Assembly: GCF_028640845.1 (NCBI RefSeq)
Contig: NC_080542.1
Coordinates: 62,447,064-62,511,063, forward strand
Length of the DNA stretch: 64,000 nt
Reading direction: 5' to 3'
Source of the DNA: Ahaetulla prasina
Lineage: Eukaryota > Chordata > Lepidosauria > Squamata > Colubridae
The position numbers were made by a program, and so were the translations under genes. The notes beneath the pieces are model-generated. The model worked only from the letters and a program-made list of their open reading frames with translations. It searched no databases and was not told the origin of the DNA. Positions 1 through 12,224 of this stretch are shown here, one piece after another (the stretch's first letter is position 1; each line of letters starts with the position of its first letter).

Positions 1-322
1 TAATCTGGATCCTCATTTTACCAACCTCAGAACAATGGAAGCTAAATCAGCCCTAACCACTGCACCACCATTATGGCTATATTATTTTTGTTATATAGTA
101 AAAATATTTAAAACATATATGAAATTGATTTATTAATAACAGATATTTATAAAGGCTGATTACAGATTTTTAATCTCATAGGAATTGGTGATCTCACCTT
201 ATAATTTGGGTATCTGTAAGGCTGATAAATGCCACAGGTGTCATGTTAAAAAATATTGCAATTGTAAATCCTACTACAGGGTTGCAGTTTACAGATAGTA
301 TTTTTCTTTTCATATATAAGAC

Positions 323-323
323 A

Positions 324-359
<36 letters not shown>

Positions 360-383
360 ATGTGTGTGTGTGTGTGTGTGTGT
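323..383. repeat. (TC)n(TG)n microsatellite
   Basis: A run of CT dinucleotides passes directly into TG dinucleotides. It abuts the 3' end of the minus-strand SINE at 384-583, so it probably grew from the SINE tail. Confidence 0.9.
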
Positions 384-583
384 ACAGTGGGTTCAAATCA
401 GTTTTTGACCTGGTCACTAGCTTGGAACTATTTTTTTGGCAAGATTGTTTGGAAATGATTTGCCATTGCCTGCTTTCTAGGGCTGAGAGAGTGGCTGGTC
501 CAATGTGCCTAAGCAGGGCTGGAATTCACAGTCAACCAATTTCTAGCCTGATATGCTGACTGCTATACCAAACTGGCTCTCTT
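384..583 (-). mobile_element. tRNA-derived SINE, degraded
   Basis: On the minus strand the sequence opens with a tRNA-like head (AGTTTGGTATAGCAGTCAGC, with a B-box-like GTGAATTCCAGCC). It continues with a body containing CTCTCAGCCCTAG and GGCAATGGCAAATCATTTCC. I recognise this body as a common squamate repeat. It is a diverged copy with no coding capacity. Confidence 0.6.
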
Positions 584-1160
584 AGAATGTGGCTAATTGA
601 GAATGTTTAAAATGTTAATTATCAACTGCAGAAAACTAGTAATAGTGGAAAATATCTAGATTCCAGTTATTTGTGCATGTTCTGTATTTATTGAATGTTG
701 GCTTTTCATTTCTAAGTTAAAATTTTTGGGAAAGGAAATGAGATTTAAACCTGTGAATGTGATGTTGACCTATTCATGAATAATTTGAATTTTTGAATTT
801 GATGTATTAAAAAGACTGTTTTGTTATGATGGAAAAATATTGTTATTCTGAATTTAAAAATTGAAAATGTATGTTCACTCTCTCTCTCTCTCTCTTCCTA
901 TGAACTGGCTGTATATCTGTTTATACATTGAATTGGGTGTGAAAAATTACACATGAGCTATTATACTCTTAAATATTATTTTTTCACTGTATATATTTTA
1001 CTTTTTCCTGTGAATTTTCTGTACTTCAGCTCTGTTCTCTCTCTTTCTCTCTGCTTCTCTCTGCTTGCATTTATATCTGTGCCTGTGTGTGCTTGTGTGA
1101 ACCATATACATATTCATTAATTATTCTTTAAAGGATATTTGCTGAATTAAACATATATAC

Positions 1161-1316
1161 CTTGTCATCATCTTCACAAGTCATCACGTTGGAGAAGGGA
1201 ATTTCAGCTTTAAACATTTTCCGACAATGCATCAGCTGAACTAAGAGGTAACAAACAGTCTTGAACTTCATTCTTTTGGCAGGCTTTATGTCAGAAAGAA
1301 TAAGCCCTGGAAATAT
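1161..1316 (-). CDS. ADCY1: ADCY1 coding exon (C1b, calmodulin-binding helix)
   Basis: Acceptor TTTCCAG and donor AAG|GTATAT bracket exactly 52 codons, phase 0 to 0. The protein starts IFPGLILSD and contains IKPAKRMKFKTVCYLLVQLM followed by HCRKMFKAEIP. It ends in an acidic CEDDDK. The basic amphipathic IKPAKRMKFK...MFKA stretch is the known calmodulin-binding site of type 1 adenylyl cyclase, through which Ca2+/calmodulin activates the enzyme. It looks unchanged from the mammalian sequence as I remember it. The following exon, expected to begin with basic residues (RRALR in mammals), lies beyond the low end of the window. Confidence 0.96.
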
Positions 1317-2160
1317 CTGGAAAGATATATATATACAAAGGCATGTTTAATTTTTAAAATAAATTACTATTTTAAGTTGTAGTCCAAAATGCATAGAAAT
1401 TCATTATATACTATCGTAACATAAGCAGTAATAATTTTTCACAGCCAACCTCTTGACAGCATTATAGCATATCCAACTTAATTCCAACAGCAGCTTAGTT
1501 TAGGAAAAGAGATAATAATTGGTCCAATAGTAGACTTTATGTTTTCTGGTTAACTGAAGTACTGAACCCAAATTCTCAAATAATCAGGAATCAGAAATAT
1601 TATTTACAGTTTGAAGGAAGTTGTTCACATGCATCTGCTTTTACAGGAAAATGTAAAATTGACTATATAATCAAATAATAATAGCAATTATGTCACTAAA
1701 AGCCTACATCAATAACAAATTATAGTATAAATGTTTATAATGACCTATGACCTGTATGTTCTTAATTGCTTAGTATATCCAATACCATGTCTTGTTATAT
1801 TCACCAAAATCTGTCCTTTCCTCTGAAATCTAACCCCATATACTGAATAATAGTACCAGAATTTGGAACACAGCTCTCAGATAATATGTATCTCCAACAG
1901 CTTTATAATTTCTTTGGACCAAAGTTAAAGATATAGGCAGTTGTATTTGATTTTAAGATAATGCACTACAGAGATGTTTCCTTCTCCTTTACTGCTTGTT
2001 GTCTCCAAAGAAAATATACTGCAAATCTACAATTAGTTCAAAATACGGAAAAGGTAGAGGAGCCCTGTTTACATTTTTCTCACTACAATTTTCTTGATCT
2101 ATATCTGTTCATGTAGAATAAGTATTCATACTTAAAAGCATTTGAATTACTAACCTCATC

Positions 2161-2162
<2 letters not shown>

Positions 2163-2230
<68 letters not shown>
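2163..2230. repeat. (TATC)17 = (GATA)n microsatellite
   Basis: Seventeen uninterrupted TATC units. On the minus strand this is a GATA tract, the motif of the Bkm satellite first described in snakes. Confidence 0.97.
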
Positions 2231-2497
2231 GTTCCTTGTGATAGTTTATGTTACAGTAGAACTATCATATTCAGAGTGGAAATATTTTTCCAAAATATTT
2301 CCAAAATATTGTAGTTTCTATTAACTACAAAATCCAATTACACAATTGAATTCATTAGCTAAGACATCAACACAGTTAATATGCTAAGCTAACTATCTCC
2401 ATAGAGATAGACTCAGGGTCAAGCTTTGGAAATATATATAGATATCTCTACTTGTTTTAATGGATCTATTTTAGGATAGGATCAGATTGGATCAGAT

Positions 2498-2746
2498 CAG
2501 TGGTGGAATTCAAAAAAATTTACTACTGGTTCCATGGGCGTGGTGTGGCTTGGTGGGCATGGCAAGGGAAGGATACTGCAAAATTCCCATTTCCTCCCCA
2601 CTCCTGGAGGAAGGATATTGCAAAATCTCCATTCCCATCCCACTCTGGGGCCAGCCAGAGGTGGTATTTGTCGGTTCTCTAAACAAGTCAAAATTTCTGC
2701 TACTGGTTCTCCATAACCTGTCAGAACCTTCTGAATTGTACCCCTG
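2498..2746. mobile_element. hAT-like non-autonomous element, diverged
   Basis: Left end CAGTGGTGGAATTCA and right end GAATTGTACCCCTG are imperfect inverted repeats of the CAGGGGTGAAATTCA type also seen at 13147-13499 and 39544-40148. Internal TACTACTGGTTC and TGGGCATGGC are shared with the 13147 copy. No convincing 8-bp target duplication remains. Confidence 0.55.
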
Positions 2747-4330
2747 GACTGGACTGGACAGGACAGGAAGGACATAATAATAGAGTTGGAAGGGATCTTC
2801 TAGTTCATACATAACAACTATTGTTTTTTCCCTATTTGCAAAGTAGTCCTATTCAGCCATCAAAGTGAAAGAAAAACATTGCTGCTCATAGAACTCAGAT
2901 TATTACAGGTAATTTCATTTTAATCCTTTTATAACAATGTGATGAGATGCAAGAAATGACAAACTAGTCTTGCCAATGTTTAGAACTTGAACCAAAAAAG
3001 AAATTTAGTAGTTACAGCTTTTCTTCAATTCTTACACTTCAATAACATCTTGATATGAAAAACTGCACCAGCTACAACTCTACTTAGCACAGATGTTTAA
3101 TATGCAAAGCTCTTTTACTCTGCCAGACTATTTATTTTCTTTTGATTAGTAGCAGCTCCTGAAAGCCCCTTGGCCTGAAGTTGCAAACAAAGCATGCAAA
3201 ATGTCTAATGAGAGACATGCAGCACCACATCTGAATAAGATGATCTGGCTTTTTAGCATTCCATCTTTTTCTAAAATGTATGGCTTATACAATTAAAAAC
3301 TTTGTTTCACTTTTATAGAAGGGCATACATGAAGTTTGGGAGTACTTATACTAGCAGACTACATCTGGTGCAGTTATTTGTTTTGACTGAGATTCAGCAA
3401 TTTAAAAACAGACAATTTAGTCAGATAAATTGTTTTAGATATTGACTATTTTGTGAGGTAAGAATTGGTCAATGAGGTATTTAAAAATTAAGGAATGCTG
3501 GAGCATTTTCTTAATAGCTCTAAAAGACTAGTGACAACTTTAAAGATATGTTGGTTGCTTCCAGGGTCCAGCAACTTGTTAATCACTGAGCCTCCTGAGG
3601 AAACTAGGAAACATATTAGCCACAGGAAGCAGGGCTCATGGTATAGATCAGACCACTTTATTAGAATTCCCGAATTGAATTAATCTCAGGCATCACAGGG
3701 CACTGTTCCACTCACCATTTCGCAATCACAAACACCTCCCCTGCTACAAGGAATCAGTACTTTGTAAAAATATATCAATGGCTTGCAAAACATTTTCTAG
3801 TCCATTCTTATCCACCAACGATTAGACAAACTTAATGTGATTGCTAGTCAACAATATTTTGATGCAGTAAAGATGCAGAAATACTAATGCTTTGGAACTG
3901 CTGTTATTACAGTATAGACATAAACATGCATGTTCAGTCATGTGCATTTTGCATCTCCCTTCACTGGCACTATAGGTGTTGCTTTTTTTTTTTTTTTTGG
4001 GAAGTCCTTGAGATTGGCAAAGGATCTCTAGTGCTCCACTTGACCAGACTCCTAAGAGAACAACAGGTGTGCTGGGAAAACTGCTTAAGCACTGTCATTG
4101 GACTGAGGATCTATTGCTCAATGAATGATTACAGAAAGTGGAACAGGAAGAAGATATTATAACCTTGACAGACATATTCTTTAGAGACAGCTTTATGAAG
4201 TGATTTGGAAACTATTGAAATACATCCTTCCATAGCTCAATATTTACTCTTAAAGATAAAAGAAGCTCTCTGTATATGGATCATAATAGAACATAGAATA
4301 ATATTGGTTGTAAAAAAATCAATTCTTAGC

Positions 4331-5160
4331 GGAACAGAAATATTGGTTGGAAGGGATACTGGAGGTATTCTAGTTAAATCTCCTGCTTAAGCAGGATATC
4401 CTATACCATTCTGAACAAATAACTGTCCAGTCTCCTGTTGAAAACCTCTAGTGATGGAGTACTCTAAATTTTCAGAAGTAAGCCACTAATTAATTGTTCT
4501 CCCTGTCAGGAAATTTCTCAGTTCCAGATTGGATCTCTCTTTAATGCTCTTCTGCCCATTACTTCTTGCCCTGCCCTCAGGTGCTTTGGAGAATAGGTTG
4601 ACTTCATCTTCTCTGTGACAGTTCCTCAAGCTCTGAAAGATTTTGTTGAGTAGTTGGTTTGCCAACTCCTTCAGAACCCTGCAATGTAATCCATCTGTTC
4701 CTAATGATTTGAACTTCTCCAGCATGGACAGATATTCTTGTACCATTTTCTTGCCCATTTTCACCTGCATTCCTCCTACAATACTGCTTTTCATAGGCTG
4801 GACTATTTTTTACTTTTACCTGAAGATACATGCAAAGAATGATTCAAGCATTTCTGCTTTATCCATACTACCTGTCATTTCATTTCTGTTAGTAAGAATT
4901 AAGTCCAGTATTGCTGACACTCTAGTTCCCTCCTCTACATTTTGAATGACAATTTTCAGCTAGGCCAGGGGTTTGCAAACTGTTTTAAGACTTGTGGACT
5001 TCAACTCGCAGAGTTCCTCAGCCAGCAAAGTTTGCAGACCCCTGAGCTAGGCTCATCAGGAGCCTGTTTGATTTTCCACTTGATTTAGAGCTTGTCTTCC
5101 AATTGATATCAGGTAGTTAATATCCCTTATTACTACTGTTATTTTATAATACATTATTTT
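4331..5160 (-). mobile_element. CR1 LINE 3' part, with nested hAT element
   Basis: Minus-strand CR1: the low-coordinate end has the typical 3' region (GTTGGAAGGGATACTGGAG, CTCCTGCTTAAGCAGGA). Inside are remnants of the reverse-transcriptase C-terminus and the upstream TDGLHCRVLKEL motif. Several stops and frameshifts make it non-functional. A 79-bp hAT element with perfect target duplication sits at 4966-5044. Confidence 0.8.
4966..5044. mobile_element. 79-bp hAT-type MITE with 8-bp target duplication
   Basis: Ends are CAGGGGTTTGCAAAC and GTTTGCAGACCCCTG, an almost perfect inverted repeat. The flanks carry a perfect direct AGCTAGGC (4958-4965 and 5045-5052), the 8-bp duplication made by hAT transposases. 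The core ACTTGTGGACTTCAACTC is shared with the element at 26867-26973. Confidence 0.9.
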
Positions 5161-5319
5161 ATAACTATGATAATTATTATTACCATAGCCTCCCCCTGAA
5201 ATAAAATATGCAGACACTCACAAAAGAGCATTCATCAATAAGTTCTAAAAAAGTGGCACAACCCAGCATTCCTGTGACAGGAAGAAAAGTATTTCAGGCT
5301 TCCCTTGGAAAAAAGGTGA

Positions 5320-6810
5320 ATATTGGTAGAATATCAGCAGATAGCCCGAATCTGTGAAAATGAAACCAGGAAAGCAAATGCTCAGAATGAACAAAGACTT
5401 GAACCAAAATCAAAGATAATAAAAAATTACTTTCAACATATAAATAGCAAGACTAAAGTCAAGGAAACAGTCGGTCCACTAAAGAGAAGAGAAGAGGGCA
5501 AGGAAATAACAGGAAATAGAGTAAAAGGAGAGCTGCATTAGTCTTCATGCAAAAAGAAATTATATCCCAACCTACCGAAAACCTAACAGTAAAAGCAGAG
5601 TAGAAATAAAAATTAAAGTAATCAAGAAAATGGTAAGAGAACACCTGTTTGACCTTGATGAATATAAATCCCTGGGACCCGATAGATTATATCACAGAGT
5701 TCTGAAGGAGCTTGCAGATGTAATCTCAAAACCATTTTATTATATTTTTAAAAAATCTTGGAGCACCGTGGAACAATAAGAATATTGGAAAAGAGCTAAA
5801 GTTCCCTTTTTTTAAAAAAAAAAAAAGAGGGGGATGGAGATCATAATCAGGAAACTACAGACCAATCAAGTTAACATCAATACCTGGGAAAATACTCGGG
5901 AAAAAAACAAAACCAGATCTGTGAACATATAGAAACAAATAAAGTTATAGCTAGTAGCCAGCACTGGTTTGTTAAAAATAGATCATGCCAACCAATCTTA
6001 TTCATTCTTTGACAAAGTGGCTGAATTAGTAGACCATCGAAATGCTGTGGACATAGTATATTTAGACTACAGCAAGGCATTTGACAAAGTAGAGTGCAAC
6101 CTACTTCTTGGTAAGCAAGAAAAATGTGAGACAGCATCACCACCAGATGGATTTGTAACTAGCTGACAAACCATACTCAACGAGTAATCCTTAATGGTAC
6201 TACATCTACATGGACAGAAGTAAACAGTGGGATACCACAAGGTTTTGTCTTAGGCCAAGTACTCTTTAATATCTTCATAAATGTCTTAGATGAAGGAATT
6301 GAAGGAGAACTCAACAAATTTGCAGATGACACTAAGCTGGCAGGAATAGCCAACACCCTAGCAGACAAGCTCAGGATACAAAAAGATCTTGACAGACTTG
6401 AGCAATGGGCTCTATCCAACAAAATGAAATTTAATGAAAAGCAAGGTTTTACACACACACAGGAAAAACAAAAGGTACAAGTACAGATTAGGTGAAACCT
6501 TGCTTAAAAACAGCAACTATTACGAGGGAGCTTGGAGTCCTAATGGATGATCACTTAAACATGAGTCAGCAGTGTGTGACAGTGGCAAAAAAGACTAATA
6601 CAATCCTTGGTTGTATAAAAACAGAGGCATAGAATCAAAATCATGTGAAATATAGTGCCGCTTTATAAAGCCTTAATAAGACCACACCTGGAATACTGCA
6701 TCCAGTTTTTGTCACATTACAAAAAAAGAGGATGAGATTTTGGAAAAAGAGCAAAGAAGAGTGACAAAGATGATTAAAGGCCTGGAGAGTAAAATATGTG
6801 AAGAACTCAA
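5320..6810 (+). mobile_element. CR1 LINE, degraded, missing both ends
   Basis: In order: a linker with INSKTKVKETVGPL (about 5440-5490); SPGPDRLYHRVLKEL-like sequence (5670-5720); the RT motif VDIVYLDYSKAFDKVE (6050-6090); QGFVLG; FADDTKLAG (6318-6345); and EYCIQF near 6700. The catalytic FADD is intact but stops and frameshifts break the frame repeatedly. It ends without a CR1 3' tail. It lies head to head with the minus-strand CR1 at 4331-5160. Confidence 0.85.
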
Positions 6811-8773
6811 ATTACATTAAACCAGATACAATTAACCCTGACTGCTCTGAAATGCATAGGTTAGGTTCTGTCTTACATTGGTTCTTGCCAAGAATATTTT
6901 TTTTAAATGATAAATTAATGTCCATCTCATAAAAAACCCTCTTGCAATTGTTGATGTTTCTTACAAAACAAGATGTGCTGCTTCTTTGGAATTTGGAGGA
7001 TGACAGGTTAATAAAATGTTTAAAAGTTTTCAATATTTTAGATTTTATCTTTATGTAAAAGTATAACTGTATATGAAAAAGTTTCATGTACTATTGTATT
7101 AACTCTTAATAAATTTGATAAAATGATGGTGGAATATATTGTCAATTCACATTTTTAGACTTTTTTATTTTTTTAAGTCCAAAATAAGCATTTTACTTTT
7201 GAATAAAACATTTTTTATCATTTGTTAACAGTGAGTTATTCCTACTTGTGTCCTGCTGAAGAAAATCTTACTTCATCAAAAAGAATGATGCACAGTGAAT
7301 ATAGAAAAGTTTCATATTAGAAAAATATATCTCAGCTTTTGGATGCATATGGGGAAGTCATGTAAGAATAAAGTAACACAAAATGTTAATATGCAAACCA
7401 AGACTACAGCATCTGGACTAAGATAAATAGAACAATTCAATTTTCTGTAATACCCCTATTCACACCCCACAGTCGCTCATGAGAATGCTCCTTTGGTATT
7501 TAGAATTCCCACCTTAGTCAATGCCCAAAGGGGATAGGACAATACTATACAAACACATTGTGATGATTGTGGGAAATTGTGATGATTTAGCAATCCATAT
7601 GTAAGTGCACAACAGGCCTGAAATGCTTAGATAAGTTAGGATGCACCAGCAAGTGACACTAACTGATCTACAGGCCCAAGGGAAAAGTCAGTTGATATAC
7701 CAGTGAAGCGTTTTTCCTGCCAACTTGGCAGACACTCTACTGATGCATACCAGAGATCTAATGCTGTTAGCCAAGCTGTACAGGAACAGATGTCACTTTG
7801 ATAGATCAATTACTGACACAATAACAGGGAAGCTGCTGTTTACTTTTATGCAAAGATGAGACGATGCATTCTTCACAAGCCAATAAAAGTATAAGCACAG
7901 TCAGTATATATAATTTTACATATGTACGATCTATATTATATTTGACAATAAATAAATGCAAACTTTTATAAGATTATTTATCTGAGTTTTATTTTATCTA
8001 CACGGTTTAAACAAAATGGGCTAAATCACATTTGTTCTTAAAAGGAATTTGCTATTCATTTCTAATACTGCAATAATAATTTCTCTCTCTCTGTGTCTCT
8101 TATCTACCACAATACTAGTATTTATTTAACCACCAGAACTTTAATTTATTTATTTTATTTATTTATTTATTAAATTTTATAAATTGACCTATCTATATTT
8201 TTTTTTCCAAATACTTTTTCAATATTTCAAATATTGTTGGTCAAATAGGGAAAAAAAAGGAAAGAACTAAATTTTTAAAGAGGAGAAATTTCTATGAGGA
8301 ATGGGTTCATGCCTTAGATGTCCCTGTCTCTCCCATTTGTCTTACTAATGGTTTCCCAATTTTGCCTTACTAGTCCCTACTATCAGAGATAAGAGTAATT
8401 GGGGAAAAATATTGTAGGGCCTGCTTTTAAGCTAAGATTATAGGTTAAAGGGAAAGTTAATTTTTATCTTTTCTTCATTATAATTATGTGTGTTGATAAC
8501 TGATAAAGTTGATAAAAATATTTGCCAGAGTAATGTAATTCTCTGTTTATGTTTATCATTATTATTTAGTTACTATTTCAGTGGGGAGTACCACACTGGA
8601 AGTGGCTACTAGACTGATAGCAATATGGTTATCTCTATCTCTGCCCCTTGCTTCCCGCATCTAATGTTTGATCTCATATTACTATACCTTCATCATTTAT
8701 TTTGTTATTTATCTTTATTGTTTCATTACTTTGATGTGTTTATACTTCTTTTCATTTCTCCATTTTTTTCCTG

Positions 8774-8830
8774 TTGTAAATCACCTAGAATAACCCCACG
8801 GTGAGATGGGCAGCAAATAAATTTAAGAAA
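8774..8830 (+). mobile_element. LINE/SINE 3' tail remnant (L2-like)
   Basis: TTGTAAATCACCTAGAATAA followed by CGGTGAGATGGGCAGC and AAATAAATTTAAG resembles the hairpin-plus-A-rich tail CCGCCCTGAGTC...GGGCGG of the L2 copies elsewhere in the window. Old and short. Confidence 0.45.
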
Positions 8831-9495
8831 GAAAAAAATAAACAAACAAGCTCTTTTCTGTAATAAAGTTTTAACTTTTTTCTTCTGCAGAACAGTTTCC
8901 CCCAAAAAAGCATTATATAATCATGATGCACAATAGATTTAACATATGAAAGGACATCCACTAGAGGGAAGTTAATACCACCATCTCAAATATCCATAGG
9001 TATGCATCTGAAAAAAAACTGTTTCATTAAATAAAGAAAAGAACATTGTTTCATATTTTTTCTTTCTAAGAAATTGTATGGAGGGAGAAACAAGAATAAT
9101 GGAAACTATCTATCTGGAATTATGTCAAGCAATTGATTTATTTTATTGTGAAATCTACTGTATTTTTTGTTTGCAAGGCATAATGTAAACACATAATTAT
9201 ATAGGCAGTCTTCCTAAAATTTACTAAGCAGTTGAGAACTACCAACAGAAATAATAATTTATTAAAACAATGTAAATAAAATATACCATAAATAAATAAT
9301 TTATTTATAGTTTCAGACCAATAAAACACAGGAATACAGAATGTAAAATACAGAGTCACCAATAAAATAGAAAATTTAAAATGTTCCAGATAGCATACAT
9401 CTTTCATTTTTTATCAAAAATAAAGCAAAACTCTACTGAATTTGCATGCCACATTAAATTTATGTAACGCAGTAGGTTGAAATTCAGCAAACCAT

Positions 9496-10808
9496 CAAGA
9501 GAATGAGAGGCGGTTTCGGGCTACCTAACTGAGAATTGTACTATCAGGCAGCAAATTTGATGTGGATTAAAGAATGAATAACTTTGAGAAATAATAGAAT
9601 ATTGACTTTGGAAGGACATGATTTGTTGTTGGGATGGCATGCTTTCTTATGGTATGGACAAGCTAAAACACAGGGATATTTTAGAAGACATTTAATTAGA
9701 GAAGCATTGTCAAATTGGGAGAAGACAAAGAAAAGTCATTTTTTGAAAATTCCAATTTGGGTATCATCTATTGAGGCATTCTCATATTCAATAACATTTA
9801 GAAAGGAACATATTGTCAGGTATAATGAATTGTTGAATGAAAAGGGTGACTTAAAATCCAAATCAGAACTAGAGGCAGATGCTATAACAATGAATTGGTT
9901 TTCTTTCTTGCAAATACAATCCAGATATGATAAAGATGTTAAAACATAAGGCTTTTATAATAATATAACCATTTTTGATAAGATTTTAACAGGTCCTGAT
10001 GAAAATTTGATTAGGAAATTGTATGGATATTTATTAGAGGAAAAATTGGGAGAAGAACAAGTAAAAGAGACAATGATTGCTTGGGGGAAGAACTTTGGCC
10101 ATGGGATAGATCTAGAAGCCTGGCAGAAATTATGGATGTATAATTATAAAATGACAATGTCTACAGCATATAAAGAGAATTTGTATAAGATGTTTTACAG
10201 GTGGCATCTACCCCCGACAAGAATTGCCAGAATGTTCAAGGATAAATTTGAAAAATGCTGGAAGTGTCATCAGACACCTAGATCATATTACCATATGTGG
10301 TGGACATGCATTGAAGCGAAAAGATATTGGACTAAAATACACATGTGGTTGGAGAAAATGATTAAAAAACACACAGATTTTAAGCCAGAGGTCTTTCTGT
10401 TGGGAATTATTCCTGAGATATATAGTAGAGATGTAAAATATTTGATTGTGAATATTATTACAGCAGCCAGGATTATGTTTGCTAAAAATTGGAAAAATGA
10501 GAAATTACCTTTGCAAGACGAAATAATTAGGAAGATGATGGAATGTGCAGAGATGACTAAATTGACATTTGAAATTAGAGATCAAGAAGATAAGCAATAT
10601 TATAAAATATGGGATTTATTTTACCACTGGTTAGAAGGAAAGATATGTTAGAAAAGATAATATAAGATATATGTATGAAAGAGATGTTTATTTTGAGATT
10701 ATACAAGAAGATATGTAAACATCCCTTCAGCACATTGTAATTGTTTGATGAGAATGTTTTTGCTGTTGTTGTGAAAAATAAAAACTTTAAAAAAAGAAAG
10801 AAAGAAAG
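9496..10808 (+). mobile_element. 5'-truncated L1 LINE with 12-bp target duplication
   Basis: Only the C-terminal part of L1 ORF2 is present. It lies in two pieces (9584-9949 and 10007-10651) separated by a stop and frameshift near 9949-10007. The second piece contains FYRWHLPPTRIARMFKDKF and the C-terminal zinc-knuckle-like CWKCHQTPRSYYHMWWTC. It ends ...KNWKNEKLPLQDEIIRK, typical of vertebrate L1. A short 3' UTR and A-rich tail (GAAAGAAAGAAAG) follow. TCAGCAAACCAT occurs directly before (9484-9495) and after (10809-10820), a clean target-site duplication that sets the element's limits. Confidence 0.92.
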
Positions 10809-11424
10809 TCAGCAAACCATATTAGTCTTTGCATGAATTCCCTGTAAAAAATTCATGATGCATATAGAACTATAAAATAAAAAGGAGGTTTGTTTCTGTA
10901 TTTCCTCTGGATTCCTACATTTTAAAAGTCTTAGGTTGAGATCTAGCCCTTGTTGTTATTGTTTCTTTAAGAACCTCCTTCTCCAACATTATAATCAATC
11001 CAGCCCTGGTAATTTCCCCTGTTGACCAGCAATCTTCTTTTCAGGATATATTTAGTAGCCTGAAGTGCAGTCATTCATAGAGAACACTTTCACTAACATT
11101 CTAACACTTGATCTAAACTTACATTATAAATGCATTCAACTACAACCTGTTTCCATGATCTACACAATTATCTGGTAACTGTAACACATAGACATTTCTA
11201 CTAGATACTAAGAATTCAATTATTAGCAACCTCTTTGCACTCAGTTACCATATGCCAAAATTGATGCTTTGTCTTCTTTTTGGAGTTTTTAATTCTTAAA
11301 ATCAAGCATCTTAATAAGTTAGGATAAGACAGAAAAATATACACATAATACAAACTTTAGGAATACAATTATATAAAAAAAGAAATATAAATTTAATATT
11401 TTAAGAACACAATGAATGGGAGCA

Positions 11425-11807
11425 CAGATAGTCCTCAATTTTTGACCACAATTTAGCCAAAAATTTCTGTTGTTATGCAAGACAGTTATCAAGTGAATTT
11501 TGCTCCATTTATGACCTTTCTTGCTACAGTTGTTAAATTAATCACTGCAATTGTTAATTTAGTAATATGGGGGTTAAGTGAATCTAGATGTGACTTTGCT
11601 TATCAGAAGTTGAAAAAGATGATTAGACGTCTCCAGGAGACCACAAATGTCATAAATACATGCCAATTGCCAAACACCTATATTTTGACCACATGACCAT
11701 GGGGATGTTGCAATGGTCATAAGTGTGAAAAACGGTCATTGGTCACTTTTTTCAATCCATTATGACTTTGAACTGTCACTAAATGAATGTAAGTTGAGGA
11801 TTACTTA
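11425..11807. mobile_element. mariner-like MITE (CAGGTAGTCCT family), diverged copy
   Basis: Starts CAGATAGTCCTCAATTTTTG and ends AGTTGAGGATTACTT, inverted repeats of the family best seen at 37237-37632. Internal blocks such as TTGTTAAATTAATCACTGCA and GACCACATGACCATGGGGAT are shared. TA follows the right end; the left flank is CA. Confidence 0.8.
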
Positions 11808-12082
11808 TAAAACAAAAAACATAACCATGTTCTTATCTATAAAAATATGTAAAATAAATCACATTTTGTACAATTTCCTTGTAAAAACTTTTTTCTTTGT
11901 GGAAAAAAGTTGAATAGTTCATAGTAAAAGCAGAGAAACTTTTCATTCTTAAACATAGCATTTCAACACAAACAACATTTCCAATTCAATCAGTTTATCA
12001 TCTGTTTATTATTTCATAATATTATCTAAGTAGGTATCAATTTAAAAATCTAACACATAATTAATGAAAATCAAGTGCAAAC

Positions 12083-12224
12083 CTTTCTCCGATGAGATGG
12101 CACAATGAAAAAGGTTTCAATATTATGCTTCTTTAAGAAACTGTTCCTTTCATAGCCATATCCGGGTTCCACCTCATAGTCACCATTTAGGCACTCTAAT
12201 GTAGTCTTTGTTACATGCACTTTC
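12083..12224 (-). CDS. ADCY1: ADCY1 coding exon (end of C1a)
   Basis: The exon starts after ACTTAG and completes the glycine codon of the exon before it. It then encodes 47 residues from [20 protein letters not shown] through [20 protein letters not shown] to VPSHRRK. This is the last strand-helix part of the C1a cyclase domain, ending where C1b begins. The apparent donor is AAAG|GTTTGC, which departs from the GTRAGT consensus. Exon length and phase nevertheless fit the next exon exactly, so I accept this boundary. Differences from mammalian ADCY1 as I recall it are few (for example E for A in TTLEC). Confidence 0.95.

Larger units (their letters stand above)
1..1160 (-). other. ADCY1: ADCY1 intron, partial (after the C1b exon)
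   Basis: Intronic sequence downstream of the exon at 1161-1316 in the direction of transcription. It carries a (TC)n(TG)n tract with an adjoining SINE at 323-583. From 590 to 1150 there are only AT-rich sequence and short CT runs (879-896, 1035-1065). Confidence 0.8.
1317..12082 (-). other. ADCY1: ADCY1 intron
   Basis: A 10.8-kb intron holding a (GATA)n tract, a hAT-like element, two CR1 copies, a short hAT element, an old LINE end, an L1 and a mariner-like MITE, each listed separately. I see no gene or recognisable repeat in 1320-2160, 2750-4330, 6820-8640, 8840-9480, 10825-11420 and 11810-12080. Those stretches are AT-rich sequence with scattered short open frames of no evident meaning. 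Confidence 0.8.

Noticed and set aside
243..559. Open frames across the CT/GT tract
   Set aside because: Low-complexity translation of a microsatellite joined to a SINE; no conserved protein.
2487..2812. Cluster of overlapping open frames on both strands
   Set aside because: They lie in a hAT-like non-autonomous element; frames on both strands reflect composition, not coding.
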